Source: Vombatus ursinus
Taxonomy: Eukaryota > Chordata > Mammalia > Diprotodontia > Vombatidae
Direction: 5' to 3'
Length of the DNA: 64,000 bases
Assembly: GCF_900497805.2 (NCBI RefSeq)
Contig: NW_020954556.1
Span: 28,725,671 to 28,789,670 of the forward strand
Below are positions 44,112 through 55,654 of the stretch, one piece after another. The notes under the pieces are model-generated. The model made no database searches and had not been told where the DNA came from. It was given only the letters and a program-made list of their open reading frames with translations. Both the position numbers and the translations under genes were made by a program. Numbering within the stretch: the stretch's first letter is position 1; the number at the start of each line of letters is the position of its first letter.

Positions 44112-45235
44112 TAAAAGTTCTTATCCTGAGATCTGTAACATTTTAAAGAAATATTTTGGTAACTGCATTTTCTATATAACTTTTCTTGGTAATCTTATGT
44201 ATTTTATTTTCTGCATTTAAAAGATATTGTTCTAGGTGGTTTTCAGACAAAGAAATCAAAGCTATCTATAGTCAAATGAAAAAATGCTCTAAATCACTAC
44301 TGATTAGAGAAACGCAAAGTAAAACAACTCTGAGGTACTATCTCATACCTACCAGATTGGCTAATATGGCAAAAAAGGAAAATGACAAATATTGGGGGGG
44401 GATATGTGAAAACTGGGACACTAATGCACTGTTGGTAGCATTGTGAACTGATCCAATCATCCTGGAGAGCAATTTGGAACTATGCCTAAAAAGCTATAAA
44501 ACTGGGTACACCCTTTGATCCAGCAATACCACTAATAGGTCTATACCCCAAAATTATAAAAAAAAGGGGGGAAAGGACCTATTTGTACAAAAATATTTAT
44601 AGCAGCTCTTTTTGTGGTGGCTAAGAATTGGAAATTCAAGGGATGCCCATCAATTGAGGAATGGCTGAACAAGTTGTGGTAGACGATTGTAATGGAATAT
44701 TATTGTGCCATAAGAAATGACAAGCAGGATGATTTTAGAAAAACCTGGAAAGACTTACATGAACTGATGTAAAGCGAAGTGAACAGAACCAAGAGAATGT
44801 CATAGTAACAGCAATATTATATGATAAAGAACTGTGAATGACTTAGCTATTGTCAGCAACACAATGATCCAAGACAATTCCAAAGGAAAAGATGTGAAGC
44901 ATACTATCCGACTCCAGGGAAAGAACTGAGATTGTTTGAATATACACTGAAGCATTCTATTTTTCACTTTCTTTCTTTATTCTTTTTTTATTCAAGTCTT
45001 CTTGTATATAAGGACTAATATGGAAATGTTTTACATGATTACACAGGCAGAGGGGAGGGAAGAGAGGGATAAAATTTGGAACTAAAAGCTTTTAAAAAAT
45101 GTTAAAAAACTGTTTTAGAATGTAATTGCAGAAAAAAATAAAATATTTTTTAAAAAGATATTATTCTATGGACTCCATAGGCTTCTCTAGGCTGCCAAGG
45201 GGACCCATGAAACAAACAAAAAGACCTAGAACCTG
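44112..45235 (+). mobile_element. hAT-type MITE, GGTTCTTAACC family, split by an L1 insertion
   Basis: The left half (44112-44234) holds AGTTCTTATCC, TTTTGGTAACTGCATTTTC and AATCTTATGTATTTTATTT; the right half (45153-45235) resumes with ATTATTCTATGGACTCCATAGG, AGGCTGCCAAGGGGACCC and ends CTAGAACCTG. A 5'-truncated L1 lies between the halves and duplicates about 16 bp of the MITE. Confidence 0.75.
44235..45152 (+). mobile_element. 5'-truncated L1 (ORF2 C-terminus and 3' UTR) inside a MITE
   Basis: Holds L1 ORF2 C-terminal words in broken frames (CCAGCAATACCACTAATAGG, TTTATAGCAGCTCTTTTTGT, TGGAATATTATTGTGCCATA), then a marsupial-type 3' UTR and a terminal A-rich AATAAAATATTTTTTAAAAA. Direct repeats AAAAGATATTGTTCTA (44219-44234) and AAAAGATATTATTCTA (45153-45168) flank it with one mismatch. 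They are MITE sequence, so this is a true target duplication. Confidence 0.87.
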
Positions 45236-46294
45236 AAAGAAATTAGGCAAAGAAATGAGGCTAAAAATTTAAGGTAGAAACGGGGAAGAATTTGAATGAA
45301 AAATATAAAACAAATCTACCACACCACTAAAAGACTCGGGGTGATACAAAGTGGAGGAAGTTGGTGACATATCTTACACATTGATAAAAATGTTTGCAGA
45401 CTAGAAGACATCTATAGGTAAGAGTGAGATTTATCTTCTTTCAGTTTTCTCAGCAGTTCTTATTCTTCAAAAATCACTTCATTCCCTCAACATCAGAAAG
45501 TCAGTATTTGAACCCTTCATTGCTGCCTGCCACTAGTCTAACTAAATACTCCCTCTCCTTGGGTTAGAAACCCAGCCTCAAGACTGGAGATCAGGTGTGG
45601 CCCACCCAACCTTCAGTCTTCCAGGTCCCAACTCTCTGCCCCAACTAAAGAGAAGGAAGCAGCAGGCCTCTGTCAAAAAGAAAAACAGACCACCCCACAC
45701 ACACCTCCCCCTTTTCTCTCCATATCCCCCTTCCCCCAGAAAATTACAACTTGGGAGAAGCTTCTTTTTTCACTAACCTTTTCATAGTTAATTTGTGAAA
45801 TGTCGCATTTATTCATTCTCTAACGTTAAAGCATAAGATCCCCTTGACCACACTCTCAGCTCCAGTAATATGAAATAAGCAAATGGGACATTAAGCTACA
45901 ATTTCTTTCTTGTGAACTTAACCTAAATTCACATGGCAATTACCTTCCCTCCAGCCTAATTCTCAAATTTCTATGCTCCTCAGCATAACACCCCTCAACA
46001 GTATTCAATGGGGTGGAGCCTTCACGTGATATTTACTTACATTTTTTTTAAAGTGAAGGAAAATTATTCAGAAACATGAAGCATTCTAAAAAAGAAAAGG
46101 AGGGTCAAAGATATAATTTTAAAATCAATTAATCTTTATATCATATACATTAAGGAGGGCAGAGGAACTACCCATTGCTATGGTTAAATTTTCAATCGTA
46201 TTGATTGGGAGATAAACAAAACATGTTGCAAGAAGACATTACAATACATTAGATAGCTACAAAAATTGGCTAACAGTACCTCCCTATAACATGA
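45236..46294. other. Intron, no repeat recognised
   Basis: Repeat-poor; 45480-45760 is C+T-rich without an open frame of interest. Confidence 0.5.
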
Positions 46295-47080
46295 ATGAAT
46301 TCTTCTGGAGAGCAATTTGGAACTATACCCAAAGGGCTATAAAACTGTGTATACCCTTTGGTCCAGCAGTACCACTACTAGGTCTGTATACCAAGGAGAT
46401 TAAAAAAAAAAGAAAAGAGCCTATTTGTACAAAAATATTTATACCAGCACTTTTTGTGGTGACTAAGAACTGGAAGTTGAGGGGATGCCCAATTGGGAAA
46501 TGGCTGAACAAGTTGTGGTATATGATTGTAATGGAATATTATTGTGCTATAAGAAATGATAAGCAGGATGATTTCAGAAAAATATAGAAAGATTTACATG
46601 AACTGACACAAAGTGAAGCGAGCAGAACAAGGAAAACATTGTACACAATGTACATAATAATAGCGACATTTTACAATGAATAACTGTAAATGACTAGATA
46701 CTCTCAGCAACAGAATGATCCAAGACAATCCCAAAGGACTCATGATGAAAAATGTTGTCAGCCTCTCAGAAAAAGTACTGATGTCTGAATATACACCAAA
46801 GCATACTTGCTTGCTTGCTTTCCTTCTTTCTCTCTTTCTTTTTTCCTTCTTTCTTTGTTTTTCTAGTTGTCCCACACAAAATAACTAATATAGAAATGTT
46901 TTGCATGATTGCACATATATAACCTATATCAGATTGCTTCTCATCCCGGAGAAGGGGGAGGGAAGGAAGGGGTAGAATTTGGAACTTAAAACTTAAAAAA
47001 AAAAAAAACAATGAATGTTAAAAATTGTTTTTACATGTAATTGGGAAAAAATAAAATATTATTTTAAAAAATATCAATGA
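46295..47080 (+). mobile_element. 5'-truncated L1 (last ~95 codons of ORF2 plus 3' UTR)
   Basis: Reads FGPAVPLLGLYTKE, CTKIFIPALFVVTKNWK and NKLWYMIVMEYYCAIRND, recognisable as the L1 ORF2 C-terminus (human PAIPLLGIYPKE...MFIAALFTIAKTWK...MWYIYTMEYYSAIK, from memory). The longest uninterrupted stretch is 46291-46587. The 3' UTR contains a CTTT-rich block and an A-rich end. It is the best preserved of the 3'-end L1 copies here. Confidence 0.85.
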
Positions 47081-47084
47081 ATTT

Positions 47085-47815
47085 CTCTATGCATTCAACA
47101 AGCATTTGCTCATCAAACACCTATTAAAGCCAATGCATTCTGCTAAGCCCTCTGGGAAATACAAAAATAAATAAGATAGGCTTCTTTGAGTGGTGATGAT
47201 TATTCAATCAATAAGCATTCTTTAAACTTACAACGTGTCAGGCTAAGTACTAGGGATACAAAGAAAAAACTAAAATTGTCTCAGTCTTCAAGGAACTTAA
47301 CATTCTACCAAGGAAGACAACATTTATAAATCAGAACAAACAAGATAAATAACAGAATAGATGGACAGTAATCTTGGAGGAGATGGTAGTAGCAACTGGG
47401 AGCAGGGGAGAGGAACAGGAAGGCCTCTTGGAGGAGATAGTGCTTGAATCAAGCTAGGGATTCTACGAGTCCAAGGTCAGGAGGGAGAGCATTCTAGACA
47501 TGAGGAACAAGCAGTACAAAGTCATGGAGATAGGAAATTGAGATCTAGCGTAAGGAATAGCAAGTAAGGCAGTATGGCTGGATTGTAGAGGGAATGCAGA
47601 GGAAGACAATGTAAGAAGATTGGAAAGGTAAGAAGGAACCAGATTGTGAAGAGCTTTAAATGCCAAAGGACTTTATTTGATTCTGGAGCAATGAGGAGCC
47701 ACTAGGAGTTTACTAAGGAGAGAAAAGGAATGGTCAGACTTAAGGTTTAGGAAAATCATTCTGACAACTGAGTGAAGGTTGTATTGGAATGCTGAAAAAC
47801 TTGAGGCAGCATGAT
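47085..47815 (-). mobile_element. L2 LINE, inverted (two overlapping 3' ends plus ORF2)
   Basis: A first antisense end (47085-47175) is followed by a second (CAATCAATAAGCATTC...ACTAGGGATACAAAG) and then ORF2 sequence. The minus frame 47463-47666 reads MAFKALHNLVPSYLSNLL, the L2 ORF2 C-terminal signature. Likely two insertions. Confidence 0.83.
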
Positions 47816-48104
47816 CTCAACAACGACTTGTTTGCTAAGGAATAGCAAAAAAAGGTGGCATTCAGAAAACATCAGATTACAAAAGATGTACTAAATAATT
47901 AATGAGAACAAAAAATAAATGATGAAAAATTCGAGTGATACATTGATAGTGCTTAAGGAATGCTAAACAATCCAAGGAAAAACTCCTCCATGGAGACACA
48001 GACAAAAATTGTACAGAATAAGGAAAGGATACCTTTCAATCTGTACCATTGGAGAGAATACCCTCACTGATGAGATCATAGGTATTCTGAAGTATTAGTA
48101 CCTG

Positions 48105-49690
48105 CCCCAGATCTCCCCTTTTCTGTCTACTCTCTCTCCGGTGGTGATTAATCTCATTAGCTCCCAGGGGTTTAATTATCATCTTTATGTTGATGACTGA
48201 TGATCTATTGTTCTTCTCTTTCTTTTTCAGAGACTACCAATGGCATCATGGGGTGATGTCTCAAGTTCTGTGTGAACTGGATTCAAGTGAGGCAGAGCTG
48301 CACAAAGTCATCAGCCTCACTCTCTCTTCCAGAGCCATCAGAGTTCAATGTCAAGACAAAAGTCAAGACAACTCATGACGGCTCGTGATGCAGTGTATGA
48401 CCTTGGTGTCTTTGATGTCTGACCAAGCTCTAAGTGCACCCCGTACCTGTTTCAGCCACTTTCATGGTGGTTGGAACAAATTGTTCTCATCTGCCCATTC
48501 CACTGGAAGTCTTCATGTGCTTCACATCCCCCTAACTCACAGAAGGTTTGAGGCCTATTGGTTACCTTCAACCTAGTTTAGCTGATCTGTCAACACAGTT
48601 TTACTGGGGCCTGCCCGATGGGCAGTTTCAGTCAAGTACTACCAATGGCCTAACAGACATTTCAAACTAAATGTACCAAAGTTATTTCAAACTCAACAAG
48701 TCCACAGCAGAACTCATTATTCTTTCCCCAAAACCCTCTTCTCCTCCAATTTTCTCTATTTCTATTGCAAGCACCACCATTCTTCTAATCTACTAGGTTC
48801 ATTATCTCAGCGTTATCCTCAGTCTCCCTTATCCCACAATCAGTTCCCAGATCTTGCCAAACCTCCACAAAACTCTTGCCTCTGACCCCTTCTCTCTACT
48901 AACACCGTGGCTACGTTAGCTTAGGCCCCTATTACTTCTTGCCTAGATTATTGGAACGATCTCTTATTAATTCCCCTGTCTAAAGTCTTTCACTCTCCAA
49001 TCAGTCCTCCATACAGATGGTTTGTACAGGATCACAAGCTACCTTTCCAGCTTTATTGGATAGTGCTCCCTCTCCTGCCCTTTCTGATCCAGCCAAACTG
49101 GCTTTCTCTCTGTTCCTCACACATGACCCTCCATCTCTGTCTTTTTGCTTTTGCACTGGCCATCCCTAGTTTCCTAGAACACACCCCTTCACTTCAACTT
49201 AAAGAATTACTCTCTTTCTCCAAGATGCAAGTCAAATACTAGCTTCTACATAAAGTCTTCCCTGATCTCCCCCTTTCCTTCAACTGTTAAAGCCTTCCTG
49301 CCCCAAATACTCTATAGTAAACTCCTTTATTTGTATTTATTCACTTTCTATTTATCCTATATATACTTATATATGTACTTCTTGTTTTCCTGGTTTAGAA
49401 TGTAAATTGCTTGAGAATAAGGGATTGTTTCATTCATTATGTTTGTATCACCAGTGTCTAACACCTCCCCCCCACTTTCAGCTTCCTCTTATGTGTTGTC
49501 TTCCCCCATTAGGATATAAGCTCCTTGAGGGTAGGGACTGCCTTCCTTTTTGCTTGTATTTGTATTTTCAATGCTTAGCACAGTGCATGACACATAGTAA
49601 TCACCTAATAAATGCTTACTAACTGACCAACTGGCACAGTGCCTAGCACATAGTAGGTGCTTAACAAATGCATGTTAATTTCCTTTTTTA
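48105..49690 (+). mobile_element. L2 LINE (ORF2 C-terminus and repeated 3' ends), interrupted
   Basis: L2 ORF2 DNA (TCATTAGCTCCCAGGGG, TTTAATTATCATCTTTATG) starts near 48105, is interrupted at 48220-48645, then continues through AGCAGAACTCATTATTC, TAGATTATTGGAACGATC, CTTTCCAGCTTTATTGG and CTTCCCTGATCTCCCCC. At the end three L2 termini are stacked (about 49400-49470, 49480-49625 and 49632-49685), suggesting serial insertion or local duplication of tails. Confidence 0.83.
48220..48645 (+). mobile_element. Marsupial RTE-associated SINE-like repeat inserted in L2
   Basis: CACAAAGTCATCAGCCTCAC, CTTCCAGAGCCATCAG and GTGGTTGGAACAAATTG lie in a 430-bp block that interrupts an L2: L2 coding words stop at about 48215 (TGATGACTGATGATCT) and resume at about 48648 (ACAGACATTTCAAACTAAATG). 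The block resembles a common marsupial repeat containing 'ACCAGCCTCACTTTCTCCTCC'; the family name is from memory. Confidence 0.5.
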
Positions 49691-50229
49691 AAAAAGTTAA
49701 GTGCAAAGAGCTCCCTGTGCAGGCATATTGGTTTCTTTAGGTACTTTCCTTTATAAGAATACCGTACAGTTAGAAAATTGAAGTACTCAGGACAGATGGT
49801 ATTTTCAGTGATGCTTCCAGTTGAAGGTAGAGGCTTTAAGGGAAAACAAGGAGGATAAAAGAGGACAAATTGCATTTTATCTGGCTAAAAGAAGGGAGCT
49901 GAGAAAGAGATATTAAAGAATAGCTGGCTTCGAGGATGAGAGTTGAAAATGGGATTTGTTTTTCTGGACCCTGGTTTAAGACATGGGAATTATGAGCTCT
50001 TGGATAGGAATCAAGTGTATCTAATGAAGACCATGAAGAATGTATTTGCCTGGAGGCAAATTTGTAAATTTGATCAAGAGGGCTTTGACCTAAAAATAAG
50101 GGAGAAATAGAAAAATTATAGATACATTATTAAGTCAGATACTAGAGGGAGTAGCAGGTATGTCATGGTAAGAAGAAATGCAGTGGAACATATCTTCCAC
50201 AGTACAGATTACATGGATGAAATGCTGGG
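49691..50229. other. Intron, no feature recognised
   Basis: Could be upstream sequence of the doubtful LTR-like block; no coding sequence seen. Confidence 0.45.
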
Positions 50230-50935
50230 AGTGGGACCACTGAAACCTGATGACAGGGTTTAAGTCTAGTACAGCTAGACTTAAAATTCACACAAATCTA
50301 TGAGGCCAGTAGTGCAACAAACTAAGATCATTCTTTTGTGTACTTTTACCCTTCCTCCTTGTGGAAAACATGGCTGGTGCTTCTGCATATCACTTAATCA
50401 GAGGTTGGAGTCAGAGAAATAGTTTTTTTTTTAATGTTTTTTTTTTAATTTCTACAAAAAGCCAAGTGGAAACCTTATAGAATGCAGTCTGGGGGCTAGG
50501 TAGAAGTTGAACAAAGGGAGTTATATATTAGAATAAGAAAACACTTTTGATGGTGAATAGACTAACAGGCAGGGAAACCAGTTGAGGTTAGGTATAGATT
50601 AACATCAAAAGGGGCGTTCTCAAGTAAGGGCCAGGTCCCTGAATTGTGGGGTGTGGGAGATGTAATTAAGGGCAGAGACTCAAGTAGGGAAATTGGGCAC
50701 TTCGGATAGGCTATAACTTCTATAGTACCCAGTGAATGGGGAAACAGGGGAAGGAAATTTGAATGGGGAATAGGGAATAAAAAGGCGTGAATTTGTCCAT
50801 ACATGTGTTCTCATATGTGTGCTCTCACACATGCAGGTCACCCAGCCTTACCAGGTTGTTAATAAAATTTCCTCCTAATTCAACAATGGCTTCATGGAAT
50901 TCATGATATTGATATAGATAACATTCCTGGTGCTG
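50230..50935 (+). mobile_element. Possible LTR-like remnant
   Basis: ATAAAAAGGCG near 50777 followed about 85 bp later by AATAAA (50862-50867) resembles a retroviral promoter/polyA arrangement, and TGGTGCTGAACA after it is faintly like a tRNA primer-binding site. No internal retroviral genes or clear target duplication. Low confidence. Confidence 0.3.
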
Positions 50936-50983
50936 AACATCTACAGATTCTATTTCTGAGGTCTTATAAGTGATATCTTTTAT

Positions 50984-51153
50984 TTATTTTGTTGTTGTTA
51001 TTGTTGTTGTTGTTTAGGCAATTGGGGTTAAGTGACTTGCCCAGGGTCACACAGCTAGTAAGAGTCGAGTGCTTGCTCTGAGGCCAGATTTGAACTCAGG
51101 TCTTCTTGACTTCAGGGCCCGTGCTCTATCCACTGTGCTACCTAGCTGCCCAT
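50984..51153 (-). mobile_element. Young marsupial tRNA-derived SINE, inverted, perfect 15-bp TSD
   Basis: On the minus strand: GGGCAGCTAGGTAGCACAG, TGGATAGAGCACGG, AAATCTGGCCTCAGAGC, GTGACCCTGGGCAAGTCAC and an A-rich (AAC)n/(AAT)n tail. AGTGATATCTTTTAT is repeated exactly at 50969-50983 and 51154-51168. Same family as 31497-31649. Confidence 0.92.
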
Positions 51154-51431
51154 AGTGATATCTTTTATAGTGGGCTTTTCTAGGTATCTTACATTGTCAT
51201 GCACAGCTCTACTCAATTATGTTCCATGAGAATATGGACCGTGTCTTATTCATCATTTTATGTTTCCTACCATTTAACATTACTATGTTCTTTTTAAAAA
51301 AAAAAGTTTTGTTGAATTTAATTAATACAAAGAATAAATCTATTATAAAGGGAGTTGGACTACATGAACTATAAGGTCCTTTTCAAATCTAGGAATTTTA
51401 TATGTCAGTCAACAAGCATTTACTAAGTGCC

Positions 51432-51632
51432 TTTTTATTGTTGTTCATTGGGTCTTCTTGACAAGGATACTGGAATGGCTTGCCATTTCCTTCTCCAGGG
51501 GATTAAGGCAAATAGAACCTCTGTGACTTGCCCAGGGTCACAGAGCTAGTAAGTGTTTGAGGTTGGATTTGAACTCAGGTCTTCCTGACCCTAGGCCCAG
51601 TGCTCTATCCACTAAGCCATCTAGCTGCCTCC
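51432..51632 (-). mobile_element. Marsupial CORE-SINE, inverted, inside an L2
   Basis: Plus strand shows TTGTTGTTCATTGGGTCTTC, ACTGGAATGGCTTGCCATTTC, ACTTGCCCAGGGTCACAGAG and CTCTATCCACTAAGCCATCTAG, the complement of the CORE-SINE at 27.3 kb. L2 sequence continues on both sides. Confidence 0.83.
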
Positions 51633-51753
51633 TTTATTAGTTGCCTACCACTGTGCTAAGCACTCAGGATACAAAAAAAGGCAAAAAACAGTCCCTCCTA
51701 AGGAGTTCACAGTCTAAGGGGAGAGACAACATGCAAATGATTACGTAAATACA

Positions 51754-51757
<4 letters not shown>

Positions 51758-51804
<47 letters not shown>

Positions 51805-51814
51805 NNNNNNNNNN

Positions 51815-51861
<47 letters not shown>
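51758..51861. repeat. (CA)n microsatellite with a 10-N assembly gap
   Basis: Pure CA units on both sides of ten Ns (51805-51814). The gap is most likely an unresolved repeat length, so the true tract may be longer or shorter. Confidence 0.97.
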
Positions 51862-51863
<2 letters not shown>

Positions 51864-52084
51864 GATAAATTGGAAAAAAACAAAAGAAGAATGGCACTAA
51901 CATTAAAGGAAATCAGGAAAGGCTTCTTGTAGGAGGTAAGATTTTAAACTAAGACCTGAAGGAAGTCAAGGAAGCCAAGAGTTGGAGATGAAGAAGGAGA
52001 TGAAGAGCTCCTTCCAGGCATGGGAGACAGTCAGAGAAAATGCAAAAAGGTGAGAGGAATGTCTTGTGTGCAAAACAGCAAGGA

Positions 52085-52250
52085 AGTTATATGTGTGAGT
52101 GCATGTATGCGTGTATGCATGTATATGTATGTATATGTATGTGTGTATGTGCATGTATGTGTATGTATGTTTATGTGTGTATGTATGCATACATGCACAC
52201 ACATATGTATGTATGTATACACTCATATATGTGTGTATATATGCATATAC
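52085..52250. repeat. (TATG)n / (TGTA)n tract
   Basis: Imperfect GTATGTAT repeats over about 165 bp, adjoining an L2 3' end; frames rich in Cys/Met/Tyr or His/Thr here are artefacts. Confidence 0.9.
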
Positions 52251-52254
52251 ACAT

Positions 52255-52395
52255 CTTGTTTATACATAGCTGTTTGCATGTTGTTTTCCCCATTAGGCTG
52301 TGAGCTCCTGGAGAACACTGTCTTTTGCATTCCTTTGTGTCCCCAGTGCTTAACGCAATGCCTGGTAAACTGTACAGGCATTTAACAGCTGAGTG
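52255..52395 (+). mobile_element. L2 3' end in plus orientation inside inverted L2
   Basis: GCTGTTTGCATGTTGTTTTCC, TTAGGCTGTGAGCTCCTGG, CCCCAGTGCTTAACGCAATG and a terminus near 52390. Inverted L2 sequence lies on both sides. Confidence 0.75.
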
Positions 52396-52399
52396 GAGG

Positions 52400-53195
52400 G
52401 CAGACTAGAGTGAGGAGACACTTGCAGCAGAAAGACAAACCAGAAGGCTACTGCAATAATCTAGGTAATGAGGGCTTGTACCAAGATGGTAACCATGTCA
52501 GAGGAGAAAAGGAGGCATATATGAGAAATGTTACAAAGGTAGAACTGACAGGACTGAGCAACAGATTAGATATGGGGGCAGCTGGTGAGAATGTGGAGTC
52601 AAGGATAATACCTAGGTTTTGAGCCTCGAGGACTGGAAATATGATGGTGTTCTCAACAATAATAGGGAGATTAAGAAGAGGGGAGGGTTTGGAGGGAAAA
52701 TAATGAGTTCAGTTTCAAACATGTTGATTTTGAGATGTCTATGAAACATCTAATTCAAGATTTCCAATAGACAATTAGAGTTGTGAGATGTTAGGAGAGA
52801 GGTTAGGGCTGGATAAACAAAACTGAGAATTACCATCACAGAGATGATCATTGAATTCATGGGAGATGATGAGATCACCAAGCAAAACAGTATAGAGGGA
52901 AAAGAGAAGAGGGCCCAGGTTAGAGCCCTGGGGGACACCCAAAATGACTGTAACCTGGCTGAAGATCCAGCAAAGGAGACTGAGAAGGAGTGATCCAACA
53001 AGCAAGAAAACCAGGAGAGATCATTGTTATGAAAACCTAGAGAGAAGAGAGTATCAAAAAGGAGAGGGTGATCAATGGTGACGAAGGTCACAAAGAGGTC
53101 AAGAAGGATGATTATGTGATAAATAATTACTAATTTACTAACTAGAATTGTAATACTAACCAGTGTACATGTATGAGGTTTAAGGTCAGCTATCA
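52400..53195 (-). mobile_element. L2 LINE, inverted (reverse transcriptase region)
   Basis: The 148-codon minus frame (52750-53196) carries LINE RT words: LLDLFVTFVTIDHPLLFDTL, SVSFAGSSARLQ, GVPQGSNLGPLLFSLY-like sequence split over two frames, and ALTSLLTSHNSNCLLEI. The catalytic YADD region is degraded. This is the longest readable L2 RT segment in the window but is not functional. Confidence 0.88.
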
Positions 53196-55654
53196 CTCAG
53201 TCAGGATATGGCCTATTTTATTTTCTCCAGAGCTATTACTGCTTCTCACTGGAACTGGATTGATTTAATAACTGGATCTGGCAATTAATTGAAAAGGAAA
53301 ATTCACTCTTTTGCCTACAATTAACTAAGGATAGGCTGTTCTTTTTCAAGTGAAGATAGCTACTGCCTGTTTAAAACTTTGTAATGAACACTGGCACGCT
53401 GCTTTGCTACTATGCAGGTATATGTTTGCCTTAGTTCTGCTCTCCATTTGTAACAGATTCAGTGAAAACAGTACAGCAGCAAGAAAGAACAAAAAAAAGT
53501 CATTCTATGAAATGCAATGAGATATCACAGTTTACAATCATAAATATCTGATAATAAATTTTGAATTCAATCAAATGTTTATAATAGAAATATGGTAGCT
53601 GAGGATTTCTGAGAATTCTAGCAAAATCCTCCATATTCATTTCCTCAGAAATGCTTCCAAATGTTACTTTTTCGATCTATAACCGGAAATGAACAATTTC
53701 AGCCAAAAACAGGTGGTCAATGAAGTCTGAAGCAAGATGTTTGGACGTCATGAAGCCACTCTCTAAAGCCGTGAAAGACTGGGCACTGGTAGTATTTCTT
53801 TACTGTAAAAGCACCTCTCAATGTTGCTCTGAGTCATGATTAAAACTTTTTCTGATGGACTCCATTGAAGGAAAAAATGTTACAAATGAGTAAAAAATTA
53901 TTCATGTAAGTAAATGTGGAAATTCACCAACAGGAACAGTACATGAGCAATTATTCCCATGAGTTTCATAAGCATACTGTCTAACCACATGTACTTTATG
54001 TGACCACATCTCAGTCTTCACACTAACCCCTGCTTCTTCCCAAGTCCCCACCACTGTTTTTGTAGAATGCCCTTAAGGAAATTAAACACTAAACACCCAG
54101 AAATTGCAACAACTTGACTATAAAACACACAAAAGGCAGGAAGCACAGATGTTAATGTTTTAAGAAGAATTCTAAATCACCAGCTAAACAGATGGTTAAT
54201 AGTTTTCCAAAACTCAAGTCTTAAGCACTTCTGTGCTGTGAGGCATATACAACAACATAGCAGGAAGAACTTTATTTCATGTTCTTGTTTGTGAAGGTTT
54301 AAATTTTCCAGGTTAAAATGCAAAGAGTAACCCCTCTAGTTTTCAGCTTGAAGGATAGCTCTATGGTGCTTATGAAAGTAAAATATGAACTGTATCTGAT
54401 TTTTTTTCAGAGACCTGAAATTAAGAAGCCAGATTGAGAATGGGGTATATTTGAATTTAATCAAACCTCAGATCTTTCATTTATTCCTAAATCAATCAAC
54501 AAAAGAGTTCATATTTATAATACACAATTGGCAATCTGCTCTTAAAGAAACTGTGAACAGTGTTATATGGATTTAAAATTGACACCATAAATAATCACAG
54601 AAAAGTCAGTTTCTGGTTACATTTTGATAGAAAGAGACTTGCTTCTCCACTGAACCTCTTTTTGTGCTAACCTGGAGTTTCACAATACAGACTGAGCTAA
54701 AAGTAAACAAGAGTAAACACCATCTAGACAAAGAACATACTTTCCCACAATGTGTAAACATTTCATTATTCCATGTTACTCATCACTCCCAAGAAGCAGT
54801 TCCACAATTGTACCTCGGGTTTTCCTAAGAACTAGAATTTCCTTTTCGTTTCTCTAATACCAAACATAACTAAACATCTTCTGAATCTACCATGTTCCAA
54901 TTACACTGATCTTAAAAGCTTTTTTTTTTTTAAATCTAATTTGGACTATTAAAAGCCATTCTGAATTTTCTACTCCACTGTTAGTCTGCTTCAGGAGTTA
55001 CAAGGCTCAACTACAGAAGAAATATTCATCTCAAAGAAAGATCACTTGATGAAAGAAAAGCTGCTGTGTCAGACTCGGTAAGTATAAGATCTCAGTTGTT
55101 GTCTTTAGGGCATCAGTAAAGCCCTTCTAAGAGATTTCAAAGTGCCACACTTTTAAAAACCCAACAACAATAAAAAGTAGGTTGGAGATATCAGGAAGGG
55201 CCAATGTTATCTCTTTCTTTATAAGCACAAATATTAAAGTTTCTTTTCTTTCCACAGAATCGAAGGAAGACAAGCTCTAGACCAGTGCACTGCTGTAAAC
55301 ATCAAGACCTGAGGTACCTTGAGGTACCTCAGGCAGTACCCCCAATAACTAGAGAAGTGGAACAATGGGCACAGAGATGAATGGAATGCTAGAAGCTTTA
55401 GATATACTTTTTTTTTTCTACCTCCTTAGTCAGAGGTTACCTGGGGGAGAGGGCTTGAAGAGAATAGTTTGACATCTGATACAAAGCACAGTACTAGTTT
55501 TCTACACGGATTATTTTCCGAAAATCACAACACTACAAAGTGAATTTTTAAAAATGGGCTCTCCTTCACTAAGGTGACACCACTAACTCACCATCAATAC
55601 AAATTTGGAAGTTATTTTTCCAGAAGTGGAGATAAGTATAACAATTCCCTAGTT
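53196..55654. other. Longest repeat-poor stretch of the window
   Basis: About 2.45 kb without any repeat I recognise, in a window where such gaps are usually below 1.1 kb. No open frame above 60 codons. It holds a splice-site-like pair on the plus strand (donor GTAAGT at 55078, acceptor AG at 55256-55257). Candidate for conserved non-coding sequence; not proven. Confidence 0.5.

Larger units (their letters stand above)
51405..52050 (-). mobile_element. L2 LINE 3' region, inverted, with SINE and (CA)n inside
   Basis: CAACAAGCATTTACTAAGTGC before the SINE (51432-51632), then ACTGTGCTAAGCACTCAGG, GGAGTTCACAGTCTAAGGGG, a (CA)n tract with an N gap, and AAGGAAGTCAAGGAAGCC...CTTCCAGGCATGGGAGA. This is the L2 end read backwards. 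Confidence 0.83.

Noticed and set aside
46291-46587. 98-codon frame with a protein-like composition
   Set aside because: It is the L1 ORF2 C-terminus of a 5'-truncated L1.
51664-52385. Cys/Val-, His/Thr- and Tyr-rich frames on both strands
   Set aside because: They translate (CA)n and (TATG)n microsatellites, and one passes through the N gap.
52750-53196. 148-codon minus-strand frame that could look like a protein gene
   Set aside because: Its text is L2 reverse transcriptase with a degraded catalytic region; LINE remnant.
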